Source: Maridesulfovibrio hydrothermalis AM13 = DSM 14728 (GTDB taxonomy: Bacteria > Desulfobacterota > Desulfovibrionia > Desulfovibrionales > Desulfovibrionaceae). From it: a stretch of DNA of 64,000 nt. Positions 27,769 through 38,195 of the stretch are shown here, piece by piece. The first letter of the stretch is position 1, and each line of letters opens with the position of its first letter. The stretch is taken from the NCBI RefSeq assembly GCF_000331025.1, contig NC_020055.1:532370-596369 (forward strand). Reading direction: 5' to 3'. Made by a program: the position numbers and the translations under genes. The notes below the pieces were generated by a model. It had not been told where the DNA came from and did no database searches. It saw nothing but the letters and a program-made list of their open reading frames with translations.

Positions 27769-28885
27769 TTCTGACGATAAGTTCATGGCCAGAGCCGTGG
27801 AACTTGCTCTGCGCGGACGAAGCCGGACGGCTCCCAATCCAAGCGTAGGTGCAGTCATGGTTCGTGACGGACTAATCGTAGCAGAAGGCTATCACCGCTT
27901 TTGCGGCGGGCCGCACGCTGAACGTGAATGCATTGCTGATGCCAAAAGCAGAAGCGTGGATATGACCAAATGCACCATGTTCGTAACTCTTGAGCCATGC
28001 AATCATTTCGGCAAAACTCCGCCCTGCACCGAAGGAATTATTGAAGCCGGAATCCCGCACATTGTTGTAGGAACCCGCGATCCCAATCCCAAGGCAGCCG
28101 GAGGACTTGAATATCTTGAGTCTAAAGGCGTCAAGGTCGAATCAGGTATTCTTGAAGAACAGTGCAAAGACCTTATTTCCGATTTTCTCTGCTGGCAGTT
28201 CAGCGACCGGGCCTACTCCATTCTCAAGCTGGCCTGTACCATTGACGGCAAAATAGCCGGAACAACCGGTGCTCAGGAGGCTGTATCCTGCCCTGAATCT
28301 TTCACAGATGTTCAGCATCTCAGATCAATAGTCGGAGCGGTCATTATCGGCGGCAACACCTTGCGTGAAGATAATCCTACCTTGAATTGCAGGCTGGACC
28401 CTCTGCCGGTAGGATTCAGTCAGCCTAAAGCGGTGGTGGTTACAAATCGACTTCCTGAAAATTTTGAAGCCTACACTCTGACCACCGCCCGCGCAGCAGA
28501 CACAATTTTCTGGACCAGCGAAGAACAGGGAGCTACAGAAACAGCGCGCGCACTGAAAAACAAGGGAATTAAAATTATAACCCTTCCCCGAAATGAAAAA
28601 AGACTTATATTAGAGTCTGGATTCAAACATCTGCGAAAAAAATACGGCATACTGCGCACCCTTTGCGAAGGCGGCGGAAAGCTGGCCTGTTCTCTGGCGC
28701 AGCAAAATCTTGTCGATGAATTCGTTATGTATCAGGCCCCGCGCATTCTAGGAAATGTTCGCGGCAGAGCCAACTTTGCAGGCTCGGACCGCGAACTTAT
28801 CAGCGATGCCATGAACATGCGGGTCAGCCGCGTGCATCAAAGCGGTCGCGATCTAAAAATAGTTTTCAAACCCGAAGGACAATAA
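27743..28885 (+). CDS. ribD: Bifunctional riboflavin biosynthesis protein RibD (TTG start)
   Basis: 380 residues. The deaminase domain has HAERECI and [15 protein letters not shown]; the reductase domain follows from about 155 ([16 protein letters not shown]). It converts the GTP-derived pyrimidine in two steps. The TTG at 27743 has AGGAG 6 bases upstream. The first ATG (27785) would remove the conserved DDKFMARA start region, so the TTG is preferred. It lies inside the end of the deaminase gene, so translation is probably coupled. Confidence 0.93.
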   Translation: MHFYPSNPSSDDKFMARAVELALRGRSRTAPNPSVGAVMVRDGLIVAEGYHRFCGGPHAERECIADAKSRSVDMTKCTMFVTLEPCNHFGKTPPCTEGIIEAGIPHIVVGTRDPNPKAAGGLEYLESKGVKVESGILEEQCKDLISDFLCWQFSDRAYSILKLACTIDGKIAGTTGAQEAVSCPESFTDVQHLRSIVGAVIIGGNTLREDNPTLNCRLDPLPVGFSQPKAVVVTNRLPENFEAYTLTTARAADTIFWTSEEQGATETARALKNKGIKIITLPRNEKRLILESGFKHLRKKYGILRTLCEGGGKLACSLAQQNLVDEFVMYQAPRILGNVRGRANFAGSDRELISDAMNMRVSRVHQSGRDLKIVFKPEGQ

Positions 28886-28887
28886 AT

Positions 28888-29544
28888 ATGTTCACCGGAC
28901 TTGTTCAGGGAAAAGGACGCATTGATAAATGCGAAAACCGTGGAAAGGAAACACGCTTCACGGTCACCGCCCCTGATATTAAAGATTATGTAAAAGGCGA
29001 ATCCATTGCTATCAACGGTGTCTGCCTGACTGTTGAAACATACAGTGACAGCTGGTTCACCTGCTACGCCAGTAAAGAATCAATGAGCATAACCAACCTT
29101 GGCAACCTGAAACCCGGCTCCAAAATCAACTACGAGCGGGCGCTTGCTATGGGAGATCGTCTAGGTGGCCACATTGTCAGCGGACATGTCGACTGTCTCG
29201 GCTCAGTCGATTCTGTACGCCCTGCCGGGGAATCAAAAATCTACCGCATTAAATTCCCCGAAGAACACGGCAAATTCATTATCCCTAAAGGATCAGTTGC
29301 ACTTGACGGCATCAGCCTGACAGTTAACGACTGCGGCCCTGACTACCTTGAAGTCAACATTATTCCTGAAACTCAAGGACAAACCACCATATCCGATTGG
29401 ACTCCGGGATATCGGGTCAATATTGAAACCGATGTTATCGGTAAATATGTTCAACGCATGATCGGACCGTGGACCGGACAGAAAACTCAGGACAAACCGC
29501 AAAGTAAAGTTACAATGGATTTCCTGCGTGAACACGGTTTCTGA
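28888..29544 (+). CDS. ribE: Riboflavin synthase
   Basis: 218 residues, two lumazine-binding repeats: MFTGLVQGKGRI...INGVCLTV at the N-terminus and GHIVSGHVDCLG...LDGISLTVND in the second half. It dismutates two lumazines into riboflavin. It starts 2 bp after ribD. Confidence 0.96.
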   Translation: MFTGLVQGKGRIDKCENRGKETRFTVTAPDIKDYVKGESIAINGVCLTVETYSDSWFTCYASKESMSITNLGNLKPGSKINYERALAMGDRLGGHIVSGHVDCLGSVDSVRPAGESKIYRIKFPEEHGKFIIPKGSVALDGISLTVNDCGPDYLEVNIIPETQGQTTISDWTPGYRVNIETDVIGKYVQRMIGPWTGQKTQDKPQSKVTMDFLREHGF

Positions 29545-29862
29545 TTTATGTCAGGGATAAATATACTTTTTTTTATTAAGAGTTTTAATGCGCTGCGCTC
29601 TTTTTATCAGTTATTTCGTCCCGTAAATGCAGAAGAACTGTGCCATCAGCACCCTGCAGCGGAAAAACAATTAAGTGAACTTGGAAAATTGCCAAATTTA
29701 GCCGTTCGCTAACACGCTGTAATTTAACAACTTTATCTTTGTTGAAAAACACATTTCACCCTTTTTACTTTTTAAGGTAAGAAGACACTCCTGTCCGCAC
29801 TTACCGGACTGAGAGAATTTAAAGAAGCTCTCCGCACCAGCCGGAGCTATGAGGATATGAAT
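29545..29862. other. Gap and structured leader before ribBA
   Basis: No gene was seen. The last 70 bases hold two stem-loops, GTCCG...CGGAC (29793-29809) and AGCTC...GAGCT (29826-29848). The second one abuts the GAGG ribosome site and could hide it. The conserved FMN-riboswitch boxes were not found, so any control here is of another type. Confidence 0.45.
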
Positions 29863-31080
29863 ATGCCATTTTGTACAATTGAAGAAGCGATTGAGGATCT
29901 CCGTAATGGACGCATGGTCATCATGGTCGATGACGAAGACCGTGAAAACGAAGGTGATCTTGTCTGCGCTGCTGAAAAAGTAACGCCGGAAATCATTAAC
30001 TTCATGGCCACACACGGCAGAGGGCTTATCTGCCTCGCTATGTCCGGAGAAATGGTCGATCATCTTAAGCTGCCGCTCATGGCGCAAAACAATGATTCCC
30101 AGTTCGGTACGAATTTCACTGTTTCCATCGAAGCACGTGACGGTGTTACCACCGGTATTTCCGCTCAGGACAGAGCTACCACTATTCTGGCAGCTGTAGC
30201 CGATGAATCTCAGGCCGAAGATATTGTTTCTCCCGGTCACATTTTCCCGCTGCGTGCAAAAGACGGCGGCGTTCTGGTCCGCGCCGGACAGACCGAAGGA
30301 AGCGTTGATCTGTCCCGCCTTGCAGGTCTCAAACCCGCAGGTGTAATCTGCGAAATCATGAAAGATGACGGCACAATGGCCCGTCTGCCCGACCTGCAGG
30401 AGTACGGCAAAAAACACAATCTCAAGATTTGCAGCACCGAAGATCTTATCAAATATCGCATGAAATTCGGCAGCCACACCGTCACCCGCGAAGCTGAAGC
30501 TGAACTGCCCACCCGCTGGGGCGATTTTAAAGCTACCGCTTTTCACTCCACCGAAGACAACCGCACCCACATCGCACTGATCATGGGCGAAATCAATCCC
30601 GATGAACCGGTACTGGTTCGCGTTCATTCAGAATGCCTGACCGGAGATGTATTCGGCTCACAGCGTTGCGATTGCGGCGACCAGCTGGCCTCCGCCATGT
30701 GCATGATCCGCAAGGAAGGGCAGGGAGTACTGCTGTACATGCGTCAAGAAGGACGCGGTATCGGCCTCGGTAACAAGATTAAAGCTTATCACTTGCAGGA
30801 TCTCGGCTGCGACACAGTCGAAGCCAATGAAAAACTCGGCTTCAAAGCTGATCTGCGTGAATACGGAACCGGAGCACAGATTCTGGTACAGCTCGGAATT
30901 TCCAAAATGAAACTCATGACCAACAACCCGAAAAAGATTGTCGGTCTCGAAGGATACGGACTTGAAGTCACCCAGCGCGTGCCCATTGAAATGGATGCCT
31001 GTGAAGTGAACTATGACTACCTCAAAACCAAAAAAGAAAAGATGGGCCACATGCTGGATCATCTTGAAGAAGATAAATAA
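29863..31080 (+). CDS. ribBA: Bifunctional DHBP synthase / GTP cyclohydrolase II
   Basis: About 405 residues. The RibB domain has [13 protein letters not shown] and [13 protein letters not shown]; the RibA domain (from about 205) has [17 protein letters not shown] with the zinc cysteines and [10 protein letters not shown]. It supplies both precursors of riboflavin. The ATG at 29863 sits 8 bases after GAGG; another ATG two codons earlier is only 2 bases from it. Confidence 0.95.
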   Translation: MPFCTIEEAIEDLRNGRMVIMVDDEDRENEGDLVCAAEKVTPEIINFMATHGRGLICLAMSGEMVDHLKLPLMAQNNDSQFGTNFTVSIEARDGVTTGISAQDRATTILAAVADESQAEDIVSPGHIFPLRAKDGGVLVRAGQTEGSVDLSRLAGLKPAGVICEIMKDDGTMARLPDLQEYGKKHNLKICSTEDLIKYRMKFGSHTVTREAEAELPTRWGDFKATAFHSTEDNRTHIALIMGEINPDEPVLVRVHSECLTGDVFGSQRCDCGDQLASAMCMIRKEGQGVLLYMRQEGRGIGLGNKIKAYHLQDLGCDTVEANEKLGFKADLREYGTGAQILVQLGISKMKLMTNNPKKIVGLEGYGLEVTQRVPIEMDACEVNYDYLKTKKEKMGHMLDHLEEDK

Positions 31081-31097
31081 AAACGGGAGACGCCAAC

Positions 31098-31568
31098 ATG
31101 CATTATATTAAAACCATTGAAGGTCAGCTTGATTCCAAAGGACTCAAATTCGCCCTTGTTGCCGGACGTTTCAACGATTTTATCGTGGAAAGACTTGTCG
31201 GCGGAGCAATAGATTACCTTGCCCGCCACGGTTGCGACAAAGAAAACATGACCCTCATCAAAGTGCCCGGCGCATTTGAAATGCCCGTTGTCACCAAGAA
31301 ACTTGCTGAATCCGGCAAGTACGACGGAATTGTTGTTCTTGGCGCAGTCATCCGCGGGGCGACACCTCACTTTGACTTTGTCTGCAACGAATGCGCTAAA
31401 GGCGTAGCTCAGATCAGTCTGGACAACAACCTGCCTATCGGATTCGGCGTACTGACCTGTGATACTATCGAACAGGCCATTGAACGCGCAGGCTCGAAAG
31501 CCGGTAACAAAGGTGTCGAAGCAGCTTCCGCCATGCTGGAAACTGTTAAAGTTATGCAAATACTTTAA
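31098..31568 (+). CDS. ribH: 6,7-dimethyl-8-ribityllumazine synthase
   Basis: 156 residues. [12 protein letters not shown], the PGAFEMPV loop and the [14 protein letters not shown] segment with catalytic His are all present. It joins the two branches into lumazine, the substrate of RibE. It is 17 bp after ribBA with a CGGGAG site. Confidence 0.97.
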   Translation: MHYIKTIEGQLDSKGLKFALVAGRFNDFIVERLVGGAIDYLARHGCDKENMTLIKVPGAFEMPVVTKKLAESGKYDGIVVLGAVIRGATPHFDFVCNECAKGVAQISLDNNLPIGFGVLTCDTIEQAIERAGSKAGNKGVEAASAMLETVKVMQIL

Positions 31569-31600
31569 GTACTACTCTCATATAGTACTGGTTTTTATAT

Positions 31601-31690
31601 GCCTCCGGCAGGTCTGCGACGCTTCTTTTGATTCGATACGCTAATGCGCGTATCTTGTTAAAAGCGGTCTTCGGCGACCCTCCGGGGGCT
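31601..31690. repeat. Intergenic repeat of the GCCTCCGGC family (copy 2)
   Basis: It starts GCCTCCGGCAGG and ends CCCTCCGGGGGC. Its right part CGGCGACCCTCCGGGGGCTT nearly matches the copy at 57622. A small CCCTTTTT/AAAAAGGG stem follows at 31695-31712. It lies in a 396-bp gap between ribH and nusB that otherwise shows no gene. Confidence 0.55.
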
Positions 31691-31964
31691 TCAACCCTTT
31701 TTGTAAAAAGGGCTTTAGCATCCAAAAGACTTTCGGCTGTTATAGCTCTGCTTAACTTTCGAGATTGTCCTTTGGATAAATTCGAAAAAAACAGAGCTTA
31801 GATTTGCGCATGGATTAAAATTGCATCCAGCACAAAACCCGCTTAAAAGATGGACGGGAAAAGTGCAGAGAGGCATCCCCATCCACTGTTGTTTAAATAA
31901 CCATTTAGATGTATCTTGCGAAGCACGGCGCAATAGTGCCTGTAACGACAGGATTGTGAAGCAG

Positions 31965-32426
31965 ATGTCCCAGACAAAAGGTTTACGTAGGAAAGGCCGC
32001 GTGCTTGCATTTCAAGTACTTTACGGTCTTAGTTTTGTCCCTCCACACGGTGGATGGAGTTGTGAACGGATTTATAACCAAAGCCCGGCAGTTACTCGCG
32101 AGACAGAAGAGGATTTGATTCTGTACGCCAGAGAACTTCTGCTCGGGATCTGGAGTTCACAGGAAGAACTTGATGAGGTCATCGGCCGCTACTCAAAGCA
32201 CTGGAAAATTGAGAGAATAGCAAAGGTTGAACTGGCAATCCTCAGGCTTGCCGCTTACGAGCTGATCTACAAAGCTGATATTCCACTCAAGGTGGGTATC
32301 AACGAAGCTATTGAGCTTGCAAAAAAATTCGGTGATGGAAACTCCCGCAATTTTATCAACGGCATTCTCGACGCAGTAGCTCGCGACATTGATACCGGTA
32401 AGTTCAAAATTACAAAGAAATTTTAA
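31965..32426 (+). CDS. nusB: Transcription antitermination protein NusB
   Basis: 153 residues from the ATG at 31965, where MSQTKGLRRKGRVLAFQVLY fits the family start; an upstream in-frame ATG at 31821 codes an unrelated tail. LRLAAYELIYKADIPLKVGINEAIELAKKFG is split across the typical C-terminal helices. It binds boxA RNA with NusE for rRNA antitermination. ribH-nusB order is common in bacteria. Confidence 0.94.
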   Translation: MSQTKGLRRKGRVLAFQVLYGLSFVPPHGGWSCERIYNQSPAVTRETEEDLILYARELLLGIWSSQEELDEVIGRYSKHWKIERIAKVELAILRLAAYELIYKADIPLKVGINEAIELAKKFGDGNSRNFINGILDAVARDIDTGKFKITKKF

Positions 32427-32461
32427 TGGCCCCTGCTTCAGGGTTATCAATAATGGCGCAA

Positions 32462-32535
32462 AGCCTTTTAGGCTGATGGAAGGGACAGGGCGAAACAGCC
32501 CGGAACGGTCCTGACTTGATCGGAATCTGATTCCG
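32462..32535 (+). ncRNA. Candidate structured leader of leuS
   Basis: Several helices lie in the 149 bases before leuS: AGCC/GGCT (32462-32474), a two-part stem with outer GGAC/GTCC (about 32483-32510) and inner GGGC/GCCC (32488-32501) with loop GAAACA, and CGGAATC/GATTCCG (32521-32535). A leucine-responsive or general translational control element is possible. It does not match a T-box as far as I can see. Inference from base pairing only. Confidence 0.3.
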
Positions 32536-32575
32536 GACTTTTCGCTCTAAAAAAGACAAAGCAAGGATTTTTATA

Positions 32576-35071
32576 ATGGGTTTCGGGAAATATGAACCTG
32601 AGTTAATTGAAAAGAAATGGCAAAAGGAATGGACTGACACAGGTGCGTTCAATGTGGAAGCAGATGAGTCGCGCCCCAAATACTACGTGCTGGAAATGTT
32701 CCCCTACCCTTCCGGGAAAATCCACATGGGTCATGTCCGCAACTACTCCATCGGTGACGTTGTTGCCCGCTACAAAAGAATGAAAGGATTCAACGTCCTT
32801 CATCCTATGGGCTGGGATGCTTTCGGTCTGCCTGCTGAAAATGCGGCTATCAAGCACAACACCCATCCTGCTGAATGGACCTATGCCAATATTGACGATA
32901 TGCGCACCCAGCTTAAAAGGCTCGGGTATTCCTATGACTGGCGTCGTGAAATGGCTACCTGCCATCCCGGCTACTACAAATGGGAACAGCAGTTTTTCCT
33001 GAAATTCCTTGAAAAAGGTCTTGTCTACCGCAAAAAATCACCAGTCAACTGGTGTGAAACATGCCACACAGTCCTCGCCAACGAACAGGTTGAAGAAGGT
33101 CTGTGCTGGCGTTGTGACACTCAGGTAGAACAGAAAGAATTATCACAATGGTTCATGCGCATCACTGATTACGCCGAAGAGCTGCTTGACAGCCTTTCCG
33201 ACCTCGAAGGCGGCTGGCCTGACCGCGTCATCACCATGCAGCGTAACTGGATCGGTAAATCTATCGGTGCGGAGCTGAATTTTGAAATCGAAGGCTGCGA
33301 CGACACCATCAGCGTTTTCACCACCCGCCCGGACACCCTTTACGGGGCAACTTTCATGTCTCTGGCTGCTGAGCACCCTATGGTAGAAAAACTCATAGCA
33401 GACAGGCCTGAAGCGGAAAAAGTCCGTGAGTTCGTGACCAAAGTTTCCAACATGGACCGCATTGTACGCGGCGCTGACGACCTTGAAAAAGAAGGTGTAT
33501 TCACCGGAGCATACTGCATCAATCCTCTAAGCGGTCAGAAAATGCCCATCTACGTGGCAAACTTTGTCCTCATGGGTTACGGAACCGGCGCAGTCATGGC
33601 CGTCCCCGCACATGATCAGCGCGACTATGAATTTGCCAAAAAATACGACCTGCCCATGCAGGTTGTCATCCAGCCTGAAGGCGAAACTCTGAATCTCTCC
33701 GAGATGACAGAAGCTTACACCGCTCCCGGCGTACTGACCAATTCCGGCGAATTTGACAACATGTCCAACGAAGATGCCAAAGGCGCAATTGTCGACTACC
33801 TCGGTAAGTCCGGCAAAGGTAAAAAGTCTGTAAATTACCGCCTGCGTGACTGGAATATTTCCCGTCAGCGTTTCTGGGGTTCTCCGATTCCGGTTATCTA
33901 CTGCGACCACTGCGGCATCGTTCCGGTTCCTGAACAGGATCTGCCCGTGGTACTGCCTGAAGATGCTGTAATGAACGAAGACGGACGTTCACCGCTTCCT
34001 GAGATGGAAAGCTTTTACAACGTTGTCTGCCCCACTTGCGGAAAAATGGCCCAGCGCGAAACTGACACTATGGATACTTTTGTTGAATCTTCATGGTATT
34101 TCATGCGCTACACAGATGCCCGCAAAGCTGGTGCACCATTTAACCGTGATGCGCTTGAGTACTGGGCCCCTGTTGATCAATACATCGGCGGCATTGAGCA
34201 TGCTATCCTGCATCTGCTCTACGCAAGATTTTTCACTAAACTGCTGCGCGATGAGGGTTACACATCCCTTAGCGAACCTTTCAAGAACCTGCTCACTCAG
34301 GGCATGGTTCTCAAAGACGGTGCCAAGATGTCCAAATCCAAAGGCAACGTTGTGGACCCGAACTCCATGATCGCAAAGTATGGCGCGGATGCAACAAGAC
34401 TTTTTATCCTTTTTGCCTCCCCGCCGGAAAAAGATCTCGAATGGTCTGATCAAGGACTTGAAGGGGCTTCACGTTTCTTAAACAGAATATGGAGACTGGC
34501 CGAAGATCTAGAAGGCAAAATTGCTCCCGTAGGAGCATGTGCCAAGCCGTCAGCAGAGCTTCCGTCCGAAGCGAAGAAACTGCGCCGCAAAGAGCATGAA
34601 ACCGTCAGCCGTGCCAGCCGCGATATGGAAAATAAATTCCAGTTCAACACTGTCATTGCCGCTTCAATGGAGCTGGTTAACGAAATCTATTCTCTCAAAG
34701 AAAAACTTTCCGAAACCGAAGAAGGCAGATTTGCTCTTTCCTCCGCATTCAGCACGGTACTAACAGTGCTGTCTCCCATCACTCCGCATATCTGCGAAGA
34801 GCTATGGGCCAATGCCGGATACGAAGGAAGCATTTCCACTGTAGCATGGCCCGAATTTGATGAATCTGCGCTCGTTACCGATGAGCTGCTGATCATCATT
34901 CAGGTGAACGGTAAAATGAGAGCAAAACTCTCAGTAGCCGCCTCTGCGAGCAAAGAAGAAATAGAAAAGAGTGCGCTCGGACACGAAAATGTGACCAAGC
35001 ATACCGAAGGCAAAGATATCAAAAAGATTATCGTTGTACCCGGTAAGCTCGTGAATATTGTCGCTAAATAA
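32576..35071 (+). CDS. leuS: Leucyl-tRNA synthetase
   Basis: 831 residues. HIGH appears in [14 protein letters not shown] and KMSKS in [14 protein letters not shown] (Lys584). A CxxC zinc knuckle is in [13 protein letters not shown] and the editing domain lies between (about 225-415). It charges tRNA-Leu. It is first in the conserved leuS-lptE-holA order. Confidence 0.97.
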   Translation: MGFGKYEPELIEKKWQKEWTDTGAFNVEADESRPKYYVLEMFPYPSGKIHMGHVRNYSIGDVVARYKRMKGFNVLHPMGWDAFGLPAENAAIKHNTHPAEWTYANIDDMRTQLKRLGYSYDWRREMATCHPGYYKWEQQFFLKFLEKGLVYRKKSPVNWCETCHTVLANEQVEEGLCWRCDTQVEQKELSQWFMRITDYAEELLDSLSDLEGGWPDRVITMQRNWIGKSIGAELNFEIEGCDDTISVFTTRPDTLYGATFMSLAAEHPMVEKLIADRPEAEKVREFVTKVSNMDRIVRGADDLEKEGVFTGAYCINPLSGQKMPIYVANFVLMGYGTGAVMAVPAHDQRDYEFAKKYDLPMQVVIQPEGETLNLSEMTEAYTAPGVLTNSGEFDNMSNEDAKGAIVDYLGKSGKGKKSVNYRLRDWNISRQRFWGSPIPVIYCDHCGIVPVPEQDLPVVLPEDAVMNEDGRSPLPEMESFYNVVCPTCGKMAQRETDTMDTFVESSWYFMRYTDARKAGAPFNRDALEYWAPVDQYIGGIEHAILHLLYARFFTKLLRDEGYTSLSEPFKNLLTQGMVLKDGAKMSKSKGNVVDPNSMIAKYGADATRLFILFASPPEKDLEWSDQGLEGASRFLNRIWRLAEDLEGKIAPVGACAKPSAELPSEAKKLRRKEHETVSRASRDMENKFQFNTVIAASMELVNEIYSLKEKLSETEEGRFALSSAFSTVLTVLSPITPHICEELWANAGYEGSISTVAWPEFDESALVTDELLIIIQVNGKMRAKLSVAASASKEEIEKSALGHENVTKHTEGKDIKKIIVVPGKLVNIVAK

Positions 35072-35090
35072 GTTTTAAAGATAAGATTCT

Positions 35091-35165
35091 GCCTCCGGTG
35101 GCTCTCCTGAGTCCGGATAAACTTTTTCAGAAAGGTTCTCCGGCTACAGAAGGGGCGCCGGAGGC
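35091..35165. repeat. Intergenic repeat with GCCTCCGGTGG ends (copy 3)
   Basis: It starts GCCTCCGGTGG and ends CGCCGGAGGC, inverted ends 75 bp apart, between leuS and lptE. Confidence 0.55.
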
Positions 35166-35259
35166 AAAAATTCTTTCCATTTCAGCGCACCGGCGCACTC
35201 AGCCTTAGGCCCCGCAGGATTGCTGAAGGCATTAACAGGCAAGTAGTAAGGAGAAAATA

Positions 35260-35766
35260 ATGACAGTTCTAAATTATGTAAAAAAAATGGTAATGCTGCT
35301 GTGTGTTGTTTTTGCTGTAACTGCTTGCGGCTACCACAACTCTGCAACCGAGCCGAACAGGCTTGGTGAACGGTTTAAGGAAGTTGCTATTGCCAAGGTA
35401 GAAAATCCTACTCTGGAACGCTGGCTTGAACCTAAGCTGAGATCACTTCTGCGTGATGAAATCACCCGGCGCGGGCAGCTTGTCTGGACTGACAAATCTA
35501 AGGCAGATGCACTCTTCAATATCAAAATTATCAGCTTATCCAGTGGCAGCAGCATTCTCGGCAATGATGATATTACCCTGAAATACGATAAGACTCTCAA
35601 AGTTCAGATGCGTGTAACCAATGCTGCAGACGGCAAACTTCTTTGGAACTCCGGAACCGTTTCAGTTACTGAATCATATTTCACCAATGAAGAATCCGCT
35701 ACCGAAGAGCTTGTTGTAGAACTGCTGGTACGCAGACTCGTAGACAAAATGAATCAGGCTTACTAG
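35260..35766 (+). CDS. LptE-like LPS-assembly lipoprotein
   Basis: 168 residues. A lipoprotein signal (MVMLLCVVFAVTAC) puts Cys at the mature N-terminus. GYHNSATEPN...VAIAKVENPTLERWLEPKL and a C-terminal LVDKM are features of LptE, which plugs LptD at the outer membrane. The position between leuS and holA, as in Escherichia coli, supports this; sequence alone is weak in this family. Confidence 0.75.
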   Translation: MTVLNYVKKMVMLLCVVFAVTACGYHNSATEPNRLGERFKEVAIAKVENPTLERWLEPKLRSLLRDEITRRGQLVWTDKSKADALFNIKIISLSSGSSILGNDDITLKYDKTLKVQMRVTNAADGKLLWNSGTVSVTESYFTNEESATEELVVELLVRRLVDKMNQAY

Positions 35767-35827
35767 TTGAAAGCTCAATAAGAGATCGATTACTTAAACT
35801 TTTTTTGTACAACCAGAACAGGAAATT

Positions 35828-36817
35828 ATGTCCAGACCGGGTTACATGTTTCTCATATGTCCTGATGCGGAGCTGCTTCATGCCCGCATCAACGAGCTGC
35901 TTGAGCAAAGCGGCGTCACTGACTATGAGAAGAAAGTATACTGGGCGGATGAAGAACTTCCTGCCAAATTCTGGGACGACCTGACCCTTCAGACACTCTT
36001 CGGTTCCAGCAAGGTTGTCATCCTGAGACGTGCTCATAAGCTGAAAGCGGCCACTTGGGACACACTTGATAAAACGATTGCATCGCTTTCCGATGCATCT
36101 ACTTTCTTTATCTGCCTTGAAAGTAAATGGGAACGCAAAGGTCCACCTGTGCCGGCTGTGCTCAAACGACGCAAGTGCTGGAAATATGCTGAAAAACAAA
36201 AATGGTTTTGGCAGTCTGCCGGACTGGATGAAAAAACTATTTCCAGCTTTGTTAATAAATGGGCACGGGCTAACGGAATTACGATCGAAGGTCCGGTTCT
36301 GAATGCGCTGACCAAAGCACTGCCCAGAGATGCCAGAGCAGCCAGACTGGAACTTGATAAACTTGATCTAGCCGCGGGTACTGAGCGTAAAGTTATCATG
36401 GATCACCTTGGTATAATCGCTCACGCTGAAGAAATGGATTTTTTCCAGTTCATGAATGCCATGTCTCAAGGCGGCGACCCTGTTGAAGTCTGGCGCAGAG
36501 TACTGACCAATCATAGTGAAAAAGATTCCATGATCTTCATGCTGACCGCGTCCCTTACCCGTGAAGCGCGCGCCCTGTGGATGATGCTGCACGGTGAAGA
36601 CTCGGCGGTCCGCCTTCCCCCTTTTGTTAAAAAGCAGAAAAAAACCCTTGCCCAGCGCATCGGTCCGCTGCGCATTGCCAGACTTTTCGACATTGTCATG
36701 GAAGCGGAAATCGGCATCAAAACAGGCCAGCGTAAACCAGAGCAAGCCCTTGAATTGCTGGTGGCCTCTCTGACCAGCCTTTTCGCCGCTCCGCAGCAAA
36801 ACCGAAGACGCTATTAA
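35828..36817 (+). CDS. holA: DNA polymerase III delta subunit
   Basis: 329 residues. The N-terminal clamp-loader fold shows FGSSKVVILRRAHKL, and a C-terminal helical domain follows. Delta opens the beta clamp during loading. It is 62 bp after the lptE-like gene with an AGGAA site. Confidence 0.85.
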   Translation: MSRPGYMFLICPDAELLHARINELLEQSGVTDYEKKVYWADEELPAKFWDDLTLQTLFGSSKVVILRRAHKLKAATWDTLDKTIASLSDASTFFICLESKWERKGPPVPAVLKRRKCWKYAEKQKWFWQSAGLDEKTISSFVNKWARANGITIEGPVLNALTKALPRDARAARLELDKLDLAAGTERKVIMDHLGIIAHAEEMDFFQFMNAMSQGGDPVEVWRRVLTNHSEKDSMIFMLTASLTREARALWMMLHGEDSAVRLPPFVKKQKKTLAQRIGPLRIARLFDIVMEAEIGIKTGQRKPEQALELLVASLTSLFAAPQQNRRRY

Positions 36818-37079
36818 TTTTTCCCCATCATTTTCAATTCAATTTTGGTCTATTCTTGCGTAAAAAACGCTATTTTTCATTAAAATCATGTTTTTTTGCT
36901 AAAAATAAGTATACTTTGCGTTTCGCAGGTTGATTTGCCTTTATATCCGGTTTATTCATTTGTGCGAATGGTCGCATGCAACAATGCCTCTATATTCTTT
37001 GCGCCCGATACCTTTTTTTTACGCAGCCGATTGCCAAACTGAACTGAACTGCTTGCTAAAGCATATTTACTATTTATTT

Positions 37080-37757
37080 ATGAAGGACAAACCTCATTAT
37101 CACGGTCACCGCCAGCGTTTGAAAGAACGGCTCTGCAAAGATTCCAGCAGCATGGCGGATTATGAAGTCCTTGAGTTAATGCTTGGGCAGGTGCTTCCCC
37201 GCAGGGACACAAAACCGATTGCAAAAGATCTTCTTGCTGAATTTGAAACTCTGGGTGGGGTTTTCAGAGCGCCGGAAGAACGGCTTAAGCAAATCAAAGG
37301 AATCGGACCGGGAGTTATAACTTTTTTTACACTTATGCGTGAATTCTGGACCAGAATTGCTGAAGAACCGTTGAACAGCAAAGAACCGCTTTCCTCACCG
37401 CAGGCGGTACATAAAGCCGCAATGGCGAGAATCGGCAACCTGCCCAGAGAAGAATTCTGGATCGCACTGGTCAACAACGGTAATAAAGTGATATACTGGG
37501 ACAGGCTTACAGAAGGCACTGTCGATAAAACAGCTGTCTATCCCCGCGAAATTGTGGCACTGGCACTGCGCCACCACGCCAGCGGTGTAATCCTGACTCA
37601 CAATCACCCGGGCGGTGACCCCAAACCGTCTCCTGAGGACATGTGCATAACAATGGAAATCGCTTCTCTGTGTCAGGATATGGGTCTCCGGCTGATTGAT
37701 CATGTCATTGTAACAGTGGATAATTTTTACAGTTTCAAAGAAGCAGGACGATTGTAA
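37080..37757 (+). CDS. radC: RadC/YeeS family JAB protein
   Basis: 225 residues from the ATG at 37080, where MKDKPHYHGHRQRLKERL is the family start. The N-terminal UPF0758 helix-hairpin-helix part contains IKGIGPGVITFF. The JAMM metal motif is complete: HNHPGGDPKPSPED. The true function is unclear despite the name. No ribosome site precedes the ATG, and the 262-bp upstream region is very AT-rich with a small GCG-TAAAAAA-CGC stem. Confidence 0.88.
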   Translation: MKDKPHYHGHRQRLKERLCKDSSSMADYEVLELMLGQVLPRRDTKPIAKDLLAEFETLGGVFRAPEERLKQIKGIGPGVITFFTLMREFWTRIAEEPLNSKEPLSSPQAVHKAAMARIGNLPREEFWIALVNNGNKVIYWDRLTEGTVDKTAVYPREIVALALRHHASGVILTHNHPGGDPKPSPEDMCITMEIASLCQDMGLRLIDHVIVTVDNFYSFKEAGRL

Positions 37758-37785
37758 ACACACCTCAAAATAAAAGGAGGGTGCT

Positions 37786-38058
37786 ATGATTAGAAGCTAT
37801 CACTGTGTTGTTACCGGTAAAGTTCAGGGCGTATTCTTTCGTGCATGGGTTAGTGATCAGGCTGCCGCCCTTAAGCTTGGCGGCTGGACCCGCAATCTTG
37901 ACGAAGGAAAAGTAGAAGTGCTGATGCAGGGCGATGAAACGAACATCGCTGAAATGCGGACAAGGCTTCTCGTTGGACCGCCTCTGTCACAGGTTAAAGA
38001 TTTAAAATGTGAATGGATAGACTACGACACCGAGCACAAAGCATTTGAAATTCGCTGA
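37786..38058 (+). CDS. acyP: Acylphosphatase
   Basis: 90 residues. GKVQGVFFRAWV contains the phosphate loop and catalytic Arg; GGWTRNLDEGKVEV has the catalytic Asn. It hydrolyses acyl phosphates. AAGGAGG precedes the ATG. Confidence 0.95.
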   Translation: MIRSYHCVVTGKVQGVFFRAWVSDQAAALKLGGWTRNLDEGKVEVLMQGDETNIAEMRTRLLVGPPLSQVKDLKCEWIDYDTEHKAFEIR

Positions 38059-38102
38059 GCGTAACGCTTACAGCGACTAACATGCAAAAAACTGTCAGCT
38101 CT

Positions 38103-38134
38103 CCTGCCCCCGGCCTGAAACGGCAGGGGGCAGG
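38103..38134 (+). terminator. GC-rich hairpin after acyP
   Basis: CCTGCCCCC and GGGGGCAGG pair around a 14-base loop. T residues come only about 15 bases later, so termination may be partial. Confidence 0.5.
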
Positions 38135-38195
38135 GGTAGTATTGCTTTTTATATACCAGAACCGACAATCACTTTTGACATAAAGGAATTTATCG

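Noticed and set aside
29545-29862. FMN riboswitch before ribBA
   Set aside because: The conserved boxes of the RFN element were looked for and not found; only two simple stems are present.
32427-32575. T-box leader for leuS
   Set aside because: No T-box sequence or specifier-loop layout was recognisable; only unlabelled stems remain.
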